Below, one piece after another: positions 1 through 5,451 of a stretch of DNA of 7,448 bases. The DNA is from Hyphomicrobiales bacterium. GTDB taxonomy: Bacteria; Pseudomonadota; Alphaproteobacteria; Rhizobiales; Xanthobacteraceae. Numbering within the stretch: the stretch's first letter is position 1; each line of letters begins with the position of its first letter. The notes beneath the pieces are model-generated. The model ran no database searches. It was given only the letters and a program-made list of their open reading frames with translations, and was not told the origin of the DNA. Made by a program: the position numbers and the translations under genes. The DNA is taken from the NCBI GenBank assembly GCA_021730825.1, contig JAKFYO010000016.1, positions 1-7,448 on the forward strand, read 5' to 3'.

Positions 1-53
1 AAGGGCCGCGCCGTGAGGTGTCCGGGAGAGTGGGGCCGGACAGGGGGTCTCGA
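1..53. other. Left-edge noncoding stretch with a GC-rich hairpin
   Basis: A 6-bp perfect inverted repeat, GTCCGG (20-25) and CCGGAC (36-41), encloses a 10-nt purine-rich loop. No T-run follows it directly, so alone it is not a convincing terminator, although it lies just ahead of the strong hairpin at 54-90. A TGA at 14-16 in frame 2 could be the end of a plus-strand gene lying to the left, but only four codons are visible, so no gene is called. Confidence 0.3.
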
Positions 54-90
54 AAAAAAACGCAGCCGGGGCATCAGGCCGCGTTTTTTT
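54..90 (-). terminator. Intrinsic terminator after the methyltransferase gene, probably bidirectional
   Basis: The A-tract plus CGC (54-63) pairs with GCG plus the T-tract (81-90). After one mismatch, GCC (65-67) pairs with GGC (77-79), leaving a 9-nt loop. Read on the minus strand, the hairpin begins 4 nt after the methyltransferase stop codon and ends in a run of eight T. The same structure on the plus strand ends in seven T, so it could also stop transcription entering from the left. Confidence 0.85.
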
Positions 91-94
91 AACC

Positions 95-919
95 TCACTT
101 CTTGGTGACGACGATTTCCAGATACTCGCTCGGCAGAACCACAGAGCCGTCATCTGCGCGATTGAAGCGCGCAATGAGCGCCAGGAAATCCTGCTCCAGT
201 GCTTGCTGCTTCTGCGCGTCGAGTGCGCCGAACGCCTTGAGCACCGGTCCGTAGAAAGTTCGGAAGATGTCAACTATGTGCTGCGGCGAGTGATACCGGA
301 ACACGAAGTGGCGCTTCTCGGTCTTTATCGACGATGCCTGTTCACCGAAAAGAGCGTCGATATGCGCGGTAGCACCCCACAGAGCGGGTGACTGCACGCC
401 AGCCGGCGGAGTGACGTACTTGCCGATCGTCTTGAAGACCTGGCCGATGTAGCTTTCCGGCGTCCAGTTCGCGAGACCGATCTTGCCGCCGCGCTTGACT
501 ACGCGGATCATTTCGTTCGCCGCCTTCTCGTGATCCGGCGTAAACATCACACCGAAGGTTGAAAGAACGATGTCAAAGTTATCGTTCTTGAACGGAAGAT
601 TTTCCGCATCCGCTTCCTGAAAGCTGATGTCGAGACGTTCGGCCTGCGCGCGCTCACGGCCACGAGACAAAAGCTCGGGAACGTAATCGGTGGAAACGAC
701 TTCAGCGAAGTGACGCGCAGCGGCGAGCGAAGCATTGCCGTTACCGGCGGCCACGTCGAGAACGCGGTGATTGCTGTTGATATCGACCGCTTCGACCAGC
801 CGTTCGCCGACGATCTGCAGGGTGGTACCGACCACAGCGTAATCGCCCGAGCTCCAGGCTGCCTGTTGCTTGGTTTTTACCGCGGCGAAGTCAGGCGTAA
901 TTTTAACAGGGATATTCAT
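95..919 (-). CDS. Class I SAM-dependent methyltransferase (Methyltransf_11/UbiE-like)
   Basis: This 274-residue cytoplasmic protein should transfer a methyl group from S-adenosylmethionine to an unidentified small molecule. Motif I (VLDVAAGNGN, residues 53-62) is the glycine-rich SAM loop at the end of strand 1. Asp78 in STDYVPE is the acidic residue expected to bind the ribose hydroxyls. EADAENLPF (102-110) and FDIVLSTFGVMF (115-126) correspond to motifs II/III of the UbiE/COQ5-like group. The C-terminal part is alpha/beta and probably forms the substrate lid. An AAGGA Shine-Dalgarno (928-932, minus strand) lies 8 nt before the ATG, which supports this start. The gene follows the DUF3455 gene after a 48-nt gap with no terminator, so the two are probably cotranscribed, and a strong terminator follows its stop. 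The family call is firm. The substrate cannot be read from the sequence, and a ubiquinone role is not supported by the neighbours. Confidence 0.9.
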   Translation of the reverse strand: MNIPVKITPDFAAVKTKQQAAWSSGDYAVVGTTLQIVGERLVEAVDINSNHRVLDVAAGNGNASLAAARHFAEVVSTDYVPELLSRGRERAQAERLDISFQEADAENLPFKNDNFDIVLSTFGVMFTPDHEKAANEMIRVVKRGGKIGLANWTPESYIGQVFKTIGKYVTPPAGVQSPALWGATAHIDALFGEQASSIKTEKRHFVFRYHSPQHIVDIFRTFYGPVLKAFGALDAQKQQALEQDFLALIARFNRADDGSVVLPSEYLEIVVTKK

Positions 920-967
920 GGCATTTGTCCTTTGATGAGTTGAGTTGAAATTAGCTAAGGGGAGTTG

Positions 968-1495
968 TTACTGCTTGCGCAGAAATGTGTAGTCGGCGGT
1001 GTAGGGAACGCTGAGGAACGCACCAGCAGTCGGGCAGGTGCCTTCGGCGTTGCCACCCTTGGTGTTGATGCGTTGAATGGTCGTGATGTCGGCGAAGCGG
1101 CCATTGCCGTTACGCTTCGTCACTTCGAGCTTCAGCAAGGGGATGTCAGCGGAGGTAGCGCCATTGGCACGCGCCGCAACTTTCGCTGCCACGATGCTGC
1201 CGTCGGCGAGTTCCCAGTGCGGTCCGGCGTAGTGCCGTCCGACGGTCTTGCCGTTCTCGATCAATGTCGCGACCGGCTCGCGAAATTGCCAGACCAGCGC
1301 ACCAGAGGTGTTTGCCTTACATTCATAAACTTGCGCACCTTCCGCATGGATCGTGGCAACAATTACTTCTCCTTGTGCCGCAATCGCGTCGGGAATGTCG
1401 GCTTGCGCCGGGTTGCCGTTGATAATCAGGAAGGCGATGGCCATGCCGGCAATTGCGCTGACAGGCAGGATCATCAGTGAAGACAGCTTTTTCAT
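968..1495 (-). CDS. Secreted DUF3455 family protein, function unknown
   Basis: This is a 175-residue exported protein. Residues 1-32 form a Sec signal peptide: MKK, a hydrophobic core, then a cleavage site after the AQA of NPAQA-D. The mature part matches what I know of DUF3455: GAQVYECK (53-60), a tryptophan segment near 69, GRHYAGPHWELADGS (86-100), an IPLLKLEV strand (118-125), ITTIQRINTKGG (137-148) and a VPYTADYTF end (163-171). The only two cysteines of the mature protein, Cys59 and Cys154, could form a disulfide in the periplasm. The biochemical role of the family is not known to me. AAGGA (1502-1506, minus strand) lies 6 nt before the ATG. The gene is first in a probable two-gene unit with the methyltransferase and is divergent from an HxlR regulator. 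Its leader contains two inverted repeats, one covering the ribosome binding site. A long plus-strand frame opposite is only a shadow. Confidence 0.85.
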   Translation of the reverse strand: MKKLSSLMILPVSAIAGMAIAFLIINGNPAQADIPDAIAAQGEVIVATIHAEGAQVYECKANTSGALVWQFREPVATLIENGKTVGRHYAGPHWELADGSIVAAKVAARANGATSADIPLLKLEVTKRNGNGRFADITTIQRINTKGGNAEGTCPTAGAFLSVPYTADYTFLRKQ

Positions 1496-1502
1496 ATCGG
1501 GT

Positions 1503-1531
1503 CCTTCGCATCTGTGTTGATGTTGCGAAGG
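1503..1531 (-). promoter_or_regulatory. Leader hairpin overlapping the DUF3455 ribosome binding site
   Basis: CCTTCGCA (1503-1510) and TGCGAAGG (1524-1531) form a perfect 8-bp inverted repeat with a 13-nt loop. In the minus-strand transcript, four of the five bases of the AAGGA Shine-Dalgarno (1502-1506) would lie inside the stem, so folding could mask the ribosome binding site. The pairing is visible; control of translation is an inference. Confidence 0.45.
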
Positions 1532-1538
1532 TTTTGCC

Positions 1539-1563
1539 GAACTGGCTCGCCATCCTCCAGTTC
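1539..1563. repeat. Inverted repeat in the DUF3455 leader
   Basis: GAACTGG (1539-1545) and CCAGTTC (1557-1563) form a perfect 7-bp inverted repeat around 11 nt. It lies 44 nt or more upstream of the DUF3455 start and close to the first hairpin, so it may be a second leader hairpin or a protein-binding dyad. No T-run follows on either strand, so it is not a terminator. Confidence 0.4.
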
Positions 1564-1581
1564 AGGAAATGAATCGAGCTG

Positions 1582-1610
1582 ATTTTACGCGGCCGCTCTG
1601 CCTAGCTAAA
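1582..1610 (-). promoter_or_regulatory. Possible promoter of the DUF3455-methyltransferase unit
   Basis: On the minus strand, TAAAAT (1582-1587) matches the -10 consensus at five of six bases. It sits 17 nt downstream of a weak -35, TTTAGC (1605-1610). The start would fall near 1575, giving a leader of about 80 nt that contains both inverted repeats. The -35 is poor, so this is tentative. Confidence 0.35.
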
Positions 1611-1637
1611 TAGCTGAAAAATCAGCATTTTTGCTAG
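1602..1637. promoter_or_regulatory. 36-nt imperfect palindrome between divergent promoters, likely operator
   Basis: Thirteen of 16 positions pair around an AAAA centre (1618-1621): CTAGC/GCTAG at the outside, AAA/TTT next, and GCTGA/TCAGC inside. The outer half-sites read ATTTaGCTAG on the minus strand and ATTTtTGCTAG on the plus strand. The dyad overlaps both proposed -35 boxes (1605-1610 minus, 1631-1636 plus), as expected for one regulator controlling both directions. The adjacent HxlR protein is the obvious candidate, by inference. A stem-loop in RNA is also possible, but it lacks a terminator-type GC stem. Confidence 0.5.
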
Positions 1638-1658
1638 TGGCCGGTTAATCGCTATGAT
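1631..1658 (+). promoter_or_regulatory. Proposed promoter of the HxlR regulator gene
   Basis: TTGCTA (1631-1636, four of six matches to the -35 consensus) is followed after 16 nt by TATGAT (1653-1658, five of six to -10). The start would be near 1665, at the first base of the 1665-1681 palindrome, leaving a leader of about 46 nt before the GTG. Confidence 0.5.
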
Positions 1659-1664
1659 CAGCGC

Positions 1665-1681
1665 AGTACAGGATCTGTACT
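1665..1681. promoter_or_regulatory. Perfect 7+3+7 palindrome, likely operator of the HxlR regulator
   Basis: AGTACAG (1665-1671) and CTGTACT (1675-1681) are exact inverted copies around GAT. The site lies directly downstream of the proposed -10 and 29 nt before the regulator start codon, a position suited to autorepression. HxlR-type dimers such as YodB and HypR bind short dyads with TACT/AGTA-like arms, which the AGTA and TACT ends resemble. Binding here is an inference. Confidence 0.55.
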
Positions 1682-1710
1682 AGCCCGATATTTTTGCACT
1701 CGTAGCAGTT

Positions 1711-2424
1711 GTGGAGCCGGTCTTGGCCAAAGAAATCGAATTAGGGAGCTATGGGCAGTTTTGCCCGGTAGCGATGGCTGCTGAAATTGTTTGCTCGCGT
1801 TGGACAATGCTGGTGTTGCGCGAACTGATTTCTGGTTCGACACGCTTCAATGACTTACGGCGCGGCGTTCCGCGAATGTCGCCGACGCTTCTGTCCAAGC
1901 GGCTTAAAGAGCTGAAAGAAGCAGGCGTTATTGCTGAACACAAAACCGATCAACCGGGAATCGTGGAATACAAGTTGACGCCGGCCGGGGAGGAATTACG
2001 CGATGTCGTAATGACTCTCGGCACATGGGGGCAGCGCTGGATCGAGTCTTCATTGTCGTTGAAAAATCTCGACCCAACACTTTTGATGTGGGACATGCGG
2101 CGTAACTTGATGCCGAAGCCGTTGCCGCCGCGCCGTTGTAATATTCACTTCAGATATCGCGATTTGAATTCCCGAAATCTTTGGTGGCTTGTCGTTGACA
2201 CTTCCTCGGTCGATCTTTGCGCAATTGATCCGGGCTACGATGTCGATCTTTACATCAACGCTTCTCTGCGGAGCATGACAGCAGTTTGGATGGGAATATC
2301 GACGCTCAAAGCCGAAATCGATGCGGGGAAAATTGTTTTAACCGGAGATAAGCAGGTCTCTGGCTCGATGCATCAATGGTTAGGTCTAAGCCCCTTTGCG
2401 AAATTGGACCGGAACGTAGCTTGA
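1711..2424 (+). CDS. HxlR-family regulator with SCP2-like C-terminal domain
   Basis: This 237-residue protein is a likely ligand-responsive transcription factor. Residues 18-111 are an HxlR winged helix: CPVAMAAEIVCSRWTMLVLREL, then RFNDLRRGVPRMSPTLLSKRL as recognition helix region, and the wing VEYKLTPAGEEL. Cys18 occupies the N-terminal position used for redox or electrophile sensing in YodB/HypR-type members, though many HxlR proteins have this Cys without being shown to sense redox. The extra 125 residues resemble an SCP2 sterol-carrier fold (DLCAIDPGYDVDLYINASLR around 168-187; WLGLSPFAKL at 223-232) and may hold a hydrophobic ligand. Most HxlR proteins are only about 110-150 residues. 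The GTG at 1711 has no clear ribosome site, whereas in-frame TTG at 1723 lies 6 nt after GGAG (1713-1716), so the true start may be four codons later. GC is visibly lower than in neighbours (28 of 60 bases in 2161-2220). It is divergent from the DUF3455 unit and probably regulates both. Confidence 0.85.
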   Translation: MEPVLAKEIELGSYGQFCPVAMAAEIVCSRWTMLVLRELISGSTRFNDLRRGVPRMSPTLLSKRLKELKEAGVIAEHKTDQPGIVEYKLTPAGEELRDVVMTLGTWGQRWIESSLSLKNLDPTLLMWDMRRNLMPKPLPPRRCNIHFRYRDLNSRNLWWLVVDTSSVDLCAIDPGYDVDLYINASLRSMTAVWMGISTLKAEIDAGKIVLTGDKQVSGSMHQWLGLSPFAKLDRNVA

Positions 2425-2477
2425 ATGCGATATCTGAATCGAGACAAGCATTCGGCCCGATCACAAACAGCAGCTTG

Positions 2478-3521
2478 TCAGCTTTCGTGACGAGCAGTTG
2501 AAGCGCGCACGACCAGCGACGGGCTCAATACCACCTTCTTCACCGCAGCTTCGGGCTCCTGAATTCTTGCGATCATGAGCCGCGCCGCGTCGTGCCCCAT
2601 TTCGCGGGGCCCGATGCGGATGGTGGTCAGCGGCGGCTCGACCATATCCGCGAGCGGCATGTCGTTATGGCCTACCACGGAGATGTCACGCGGGCAGGAG
2701 AGCCCGGCCGCTGCAATCGCGCGATAGACACCGAGTGCGAGCAGATCGTTTGCCGCCGCAATCGCCGTCAGTTTTGGATTTCGTTTCAAAAGCTCGGCTG
2801 CCGCAGCTTCGCCGGCTTCACGCTCATAGGCGGTGGCTTCGACGACCGCGTCTGCCGGAAGCGTTAATCCGCGCGCCGCCATCGCTTCCTCAAAACCTTG
2901 CCGCCGCAAGTAGCCAGTCGAGATATGTGCGGGTCCTGCGACATGACCGATTGCGCGGTGACCGAGTTCGAAGAGATGTTCGACCGCGAGCCGCATGCCG
3001 GCGCGGTCATCGGTGACGACCGAAGAAACGCTATCGCTTTCGTCGGCGCGATTGACGAGCACGACCGGTAAACCTTCGCGTAAGCATTCCTTGAGGATCG
3101 GGTCGTCGCGGCGCACCGTTGCCAACACGAGCCCATCGACGCGCCGCGCAATCAGTTCGCCGACGAGTGCGCTTTGGCGCCTCCGGTCCTGGCCGCCATC
3201 GGCGACGATGGTGGAATAGCCCGCGGCGCTCAGTGTTTCCGTGATCGCAGCGATGATCGGTGAAAATACCGGGTTCGCGATATCGGGGACGATCACGCCG
3301 ACGAGTTTCGAGCGGCGCGTGCGCAGGCTCGCTGCAATCGGATCGCGCCGGTAGCCGAGTTTGTCGGCTATGCCAGCGATTTTAGAGGCCACGGTGTCGG
3401 CAATTAGGTGTCGCTTGGTCGGGTCGAGTGCGCGCGATGCCGTTGAAAGGTGGACGCCTGCGCTTTTCGCGACATCGCGAAGCGTGACGGATTGCGGCGT
3501 GGTGGCGCGGCGTGGTGGCAT
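2478..3521 (-). CDS. LacI-family transcriptional repressor of the dioxygenase operon
   Basis: This is a 347-residue regulator of standard LacI/GalR length. Residues 12-34 form the LacI helix-turn-helix (VTLRDVAKSAGVHLSTASRAL). The hinge helix follows at about 60-68 (DPIAASLRT), with Leu66 at the position of the leucine that wedges into the operator centre. From about residue 70 comes the periplasmic-binding-protein-like sensor: LVGVIVPDIANPVFSPI, DGLVLAT, VVTDDRAGMRLAVEHLFELGHR, AIAAANDLLALGVYRA and DISVVGHNDMPLADMVEPPLTTI. The frame stays open for 103 more codons upstream, but that part runs through the operators and opposite the dioxygenase gene, so the ATG just before the DNA-binding domain is chosen. 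Its AGGG is only 2 nt from the ATG, so translation may be weak. It is divergent from the catabolic operon and convergent with the HxlR gene across 53 bp without a visible terminator. The inducer is unknown. Confidence 0.92.
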   Translation of the reverse strand: MPPRRATTPQSVTLRDVAKSAGVHLSTASRALDPTKRHLIADTVASKIAGIADKLGYRRDPIAASLRTRRSKLVGVIVPDIANPVFSPIIAAITETLSAAGYSTIVADGGQDRRRQSALVGELIARRVDGLVLATVRRDDPILKECLREGLPVVLVNRADESDSVSSVVTDDRAGMRLAVEHLFELGHRAIGHVAGPAHISTGYLRRQGFEEAMAARGLTLPADAVVEATAYEREAGEAAAAELLKRNPKLTAIAAANDLLALGVYRAIAAAGLSCPRDISVVGHNDMPLADMVEPPLTTIRIGPREMGHDAARLMIARIQEPEAAVKKVVLSPSLVVRASTARHES

Positions 3522-3537
3522 GGCCCTGTCATTATCA

Positions 3538-3551
3538 TGCAAACAGTTGCA
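3538..3551. promoter_or_regulatory. LacI-type operator 1
   Basis: TGCAAACAGTTGCA has perfect TGCAA/TTGCA arms around a 4-bp centre. It lies 16 bp upstream of the repressor start codon on the minus strand, suited to autoregulation. Its centre is 65 bp from that of operator 2, so two dimers or a looped tetramer could act together. Confidence 0.7.
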
Positions 3552-3565
3552 GTCAACTTGTTGCA
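3552..3565. promoter_or_regulatory. Degenerate LacI-type operator next to operator 1
   Basis: GTCAACTTGTTGCA has a perfect right arm (TTGCA) and a left arm matching at three of five bases. It abuts operator 1 exactly, with 14 bp between centres. It may be a secondary low-affinity site or chance. Confidence 0.35.
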
Positions 3566-3577
3566 TAGCATCGATAA

Positions 3578-3606
3578 TTGACACTCTGACGGACGTAAAA
3601 TATGCA
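3578..3606 (+). promoter_or_regulatory. Promoter of the dioxygenase operon
   Basis: A perfect -35, TTGACA (3578-3583), is followed after exactly 17 nt by TATGCA (3601-3606), a weak -10 with three of six matches. The -10 overlaps operator 2, so a bound repressor would block RNA polymerase. The predicted start near 3613 leaves a leader of about 14 nt, just enough for the AGGA ribosome site. Confidence 0.6.
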
Positions 3607-3616
3607 AACGATTGCA
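3603..3616. promoter_or_regulatory. LacI-type operator 2, over the operon promoter
   Basis: TGCAAACGATTGCA shares both arms with operator 1 and has the central CG (3609-3610) that LacI-family hinge leucines recognise. It overlaps the proposed -10 and transcription start of the dioxygenase operon and ends 10 nt before the dioxygenase start codon. Confidence 0.75.
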
Positions 3617-3626
3617 GGAAGCGCTG

Positions 3627-4517
3627 ATGTTCATAGAGTCCGACAAAGAAGTAACGCCAGCCGTATTGGCGGCCATGGAGAACACGACTGATCCCCGCTT
3701 CAAGGAGATCATCACCGCGCTCGTGCGGCACCTGCATGCTTTTGCGCGTGAGGTGAAGCTCACGGAGCCGGAGTGGGAGCGCGGCATCGGCTATCTCGCC
3801 GAACTCGGCCAGCGCACCAACGACACGCATAACGAAGCGATCCTCGCATCCGACGCGATTGGCCTGTCCACGCTCGTTTGCCTGCTGAACAACGGCAAGG
3901 ACGGCAACACGGAAACCGCCGCGGCTTTGCTCGGCCCGTTCTGGCGCATGAAATCTCCGGTGACCGCGAACGGCGGCAGCATCGTGCGCTCGCAGACGCC
4001 GGGTCCCGCGCTCTTCGCGGACATTCAGGTGAAAGACGCGAAAGGTAATCCGCTTGCGGGCGTCGAAGTCGATGTGTGGCAGGCGTCACCAGTCGGCAAA
4101 TATGAAAACCAGGACGAGACGCAAGCCGACATGAACCTGCGCGGCAAGTTCACGACAAGCGCGGATGGAAAAATCTCGTTCCGTTCGGTGAAGCCAGCCG
4201 GCTATCCGGTGCCGACCGACGGCCCGGTCGGTGAGTTGCTGCGCGCGCAAAAGCGCCATCCGTTCCGTCCGGCGCATGTGCATTTTCTTCTCTTTAAGTC
4301 CGGCTTCAAGACGCTGGTGACGCAGGTGTTCGTCGACGACGACAAGCATCTGGAATCCGATGCCGTGTTTGGCGTGACGAAAAAACTGGTTGGCGATTTC
4401 AGGAAGCGTGAAGATAAAGCGCCCGCGGCCGATGTCAGCGGCGAGTGGTATTCGCTGAATTACACGTTCCACATGGAGCCCGGCGAGGCGCATCTGCCCA
4501 CGCCGCCGATCAAGTAG
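3627..4517 (+). CDS. Intradiol ring-cleavage dioxygenase (hydroxyquinol/catechol 1,2-dioxygenase family)
   Basis: This 296-residue Fe(III) enzyme inserts O2 between the two adjacent hydroxyls of a catechol-type ring, giving a cis,cis-muconate or, from hydroxyquinol, maleylacetate. The N-terminal dimerisation domain spans roughly 20-95 (DPRFKEIITALVRHLHAF, then NEAILASDAIGLSTLV). The catalytic beta-sandwich starts at LLGPFWR (101-107). All four iron ligands are present: Tyr159 in GKYENQ, Tyr193 in AGYPVPTDGPVG, and His217 and His219 in RPAHVHF. Length fits the family, and the GPVGELL...RHPFRPAHVHF stretch leans towards hydroxyquinol dioxygenases, but the substrate is not certain. The ATG at 3627 is preceded by AGGA (3616-3619) at 7 nt. 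An in-frame TTG at 3612 lies inside the operator and is rejected. It is first in a LacI-controlled operon, 6 nt ahead of the BKACE gene. Confidence 0.93.
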   Translation: MFIESDKEVTPAVLAAMENTTDPRFKEIITALVRHLHAFAREVKLTEPEWERGIGYLAELGQRTNDTHNEAILASDAIGLSTLVCLLNNGKDGNTETAAALLGPFWRMKSPVTANGGSIVRSQTPGPALFADIQVKDAKGNPLAGVEVDVWQASPVGKYENQDETQADMNLRGKFTTSADGKISFRSVKPAGYPVPTDGPVGELLRAQKRHPFRPAHVHFLLFKSGFKTLVTQVFVDDDKHLESDAVFGVTKKLVGDFRKREDKAPAADVSGEWYSLNYTFHMEPGEAHLPTPPIK

Positions 4518-4523
4518 GGCTTT

Positions 4524-5441
4524 ATGATGCGCGCGATCCTTCCAAAGACAATCATCACCTGCGCGGTCACCGGCAATCTCACCACGATTGAGCAGACGCC
4601 GCATCTTCCGGTTACGCCGGAGCAGATTTCCGATGCCTGTTTAGCTGCTGCCGAAGCTAGTGCGGCTGTCGTACATATTCATGTGCGCGATCCGAAGACA
4701 GCAAAGCCGTCGATGGAGCTCGAATATTATCGTGACGTGATCGAGCGCATCCGCGCGAAGAACACGCAGCTTGTGCTGAATGTAACGACCGGGCCGGGCG
4801 GCCGCTTCGTGCCGTCGATCGAAGACCCGCGCGTTGCGGGCCCCGGCACGACATTGATCGCGCCGGAGAAGCGTGTCGCGCATATCGCAGCCTTGAAGCC
4901 GGATATTGCGACGCTGGATCTGAACACGATGAATTCCGGCAAGGAGGTCGTCATCAACACGCCGCGCAATGTGCGCGTGATGGCGGAGATCATTCGTGCC
5001 GCCGGCGCGAAGCCCGAAATCGAGTTGTTCGACTCCGGCGACATCGCGCTGATGCAGGACATGCTCAAAGACGGCTCGCTCGAAGCGCCGATCCTGTGTT
5101 CGGTCGTCATGGGCGTGAAATACGGCTTTCAGCCTTCGCCCGAAACTTTGCTTTATGCACGGAACCTGCTGCCGGCGGATGCGACTTTCACAGGCATAGG
5201 CATCGGACGCTTTGCGTTTCCGGCCGTGGCGCAGAGTTATCTCGCAGGCGGTCACGTTCGTGTCGGCCTTGAAGACTCGGTCATGATCGACAAGGGCACG
5301 CTTGCGCCCTCGAACGCGGCGATGGTCGAGAAGGCGCGGCGCATTCTGGAAGATCTCGGCGGCCAGATAGCGAACGCCACGGAAGCGCGCGAAATCCTCG
5401 GCCTTTCCGCCCGCGCAACCGCGGCGAGACGAATTGCATGA
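4524..5441 (+). CDS. Beta-keto acid cleavage enzyme (BKACE, DUF849)
   Basis: This 305-residue TIM-barrel metalloenzyme of the BKACE family, like Kce of lysine fermentation, condenses a beta-keto acid with acetyl-CoA and splits it into acetoacetate and a new acyl-CoA. VVHIHVRDP (49-57) supplies the zinc-binding His51 and His53. NVTTGPGG (86-93) is the substrate-binding loop. GHVRVGLEDS (243-252) contains Arg246, Glu250 as likely third zinc ligand and Asp251, with the same relative spacing as in Kce. ITCAVTGN near the start is also typical. Two ATG codons stand in tandem. The second (4527) is 7 nt from the GTAGGG that overlaps the dioxygenase stop and may be the true start. Only 6 nt separate it from the dioxygenase and 10 nt from the reductase, so the three are cotranscribed. 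The keto acid is unknown; a 3-oxoadipate-like product of ring cleavage is an inference. Confidence 0.92.
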   Translation: MMRAILPKTIITCAVTGNLTTIEQTPHLPVTPEQISDACLAAAEASAAVVHIHVRDPKTAKPSMELEYYRDVIERIRAKNTQLVLNVTTGPGGRFVPSIEDPRVAGPGTTLIAPEKRVAHIAALKPDIATLDLNTMNSGKEVVINTPRNVRVMAEIIRAAGAKPEIELFDSGDIALMQDMLKDGSLEAPILCSVVMGVKYGFQPSPETLLYARNLLPADATFTGIGIGRFAFPAVAQSYLAGGHVRVGLEDSVMIDKGTLAPSNAAMVEKARRILEDLGGQIANATEAREILGLSARATAARRIA

Positions 5442-5451
5442 GTGAAGCAGC

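Noticed and set aside
965..1480. Plus-strand 171-codon frame opposite the DUF3455 gene
   Set aside because: No ribosome site or recognisable domain. The minus strand has a signal peptide and DUF3455 motifs, so this is a shadow.
2425..2477. Possible terminator between the convergent HxlR and LacI genes
   Set aside because: Only a 4-bp CGAT/ATCG dyad is visible and there is no GC-rich stem with a T-run on either strand.
3531..3556. Promoter of the LacI gene using GATAAT (3531-3536) and TTGACT (3551-3556) on the minus strand
   Set aside because: The spacer is only 14 nt, too short for a standard sigma-70 promoter, and no good alternative -35 was found, so it is not listed as a feature.
3612..3626. 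TTG start giving the dioxygenase five extra residues
   Set aside because: The codon lies inside operator 2 and about at the predicted transcription start, without room for a ribosome site. ATG at 3627 has AGGA 7 nt upstream.
3522..3830. N-terminal extension of the LacI-type protein by 103 residues
   Set aside because: The added residues cover both operators and the antisense of the dioxygenase gene and show no domain. LacI proteins begin just before the helix-turn-helix, as does the ATG ending at 3521.
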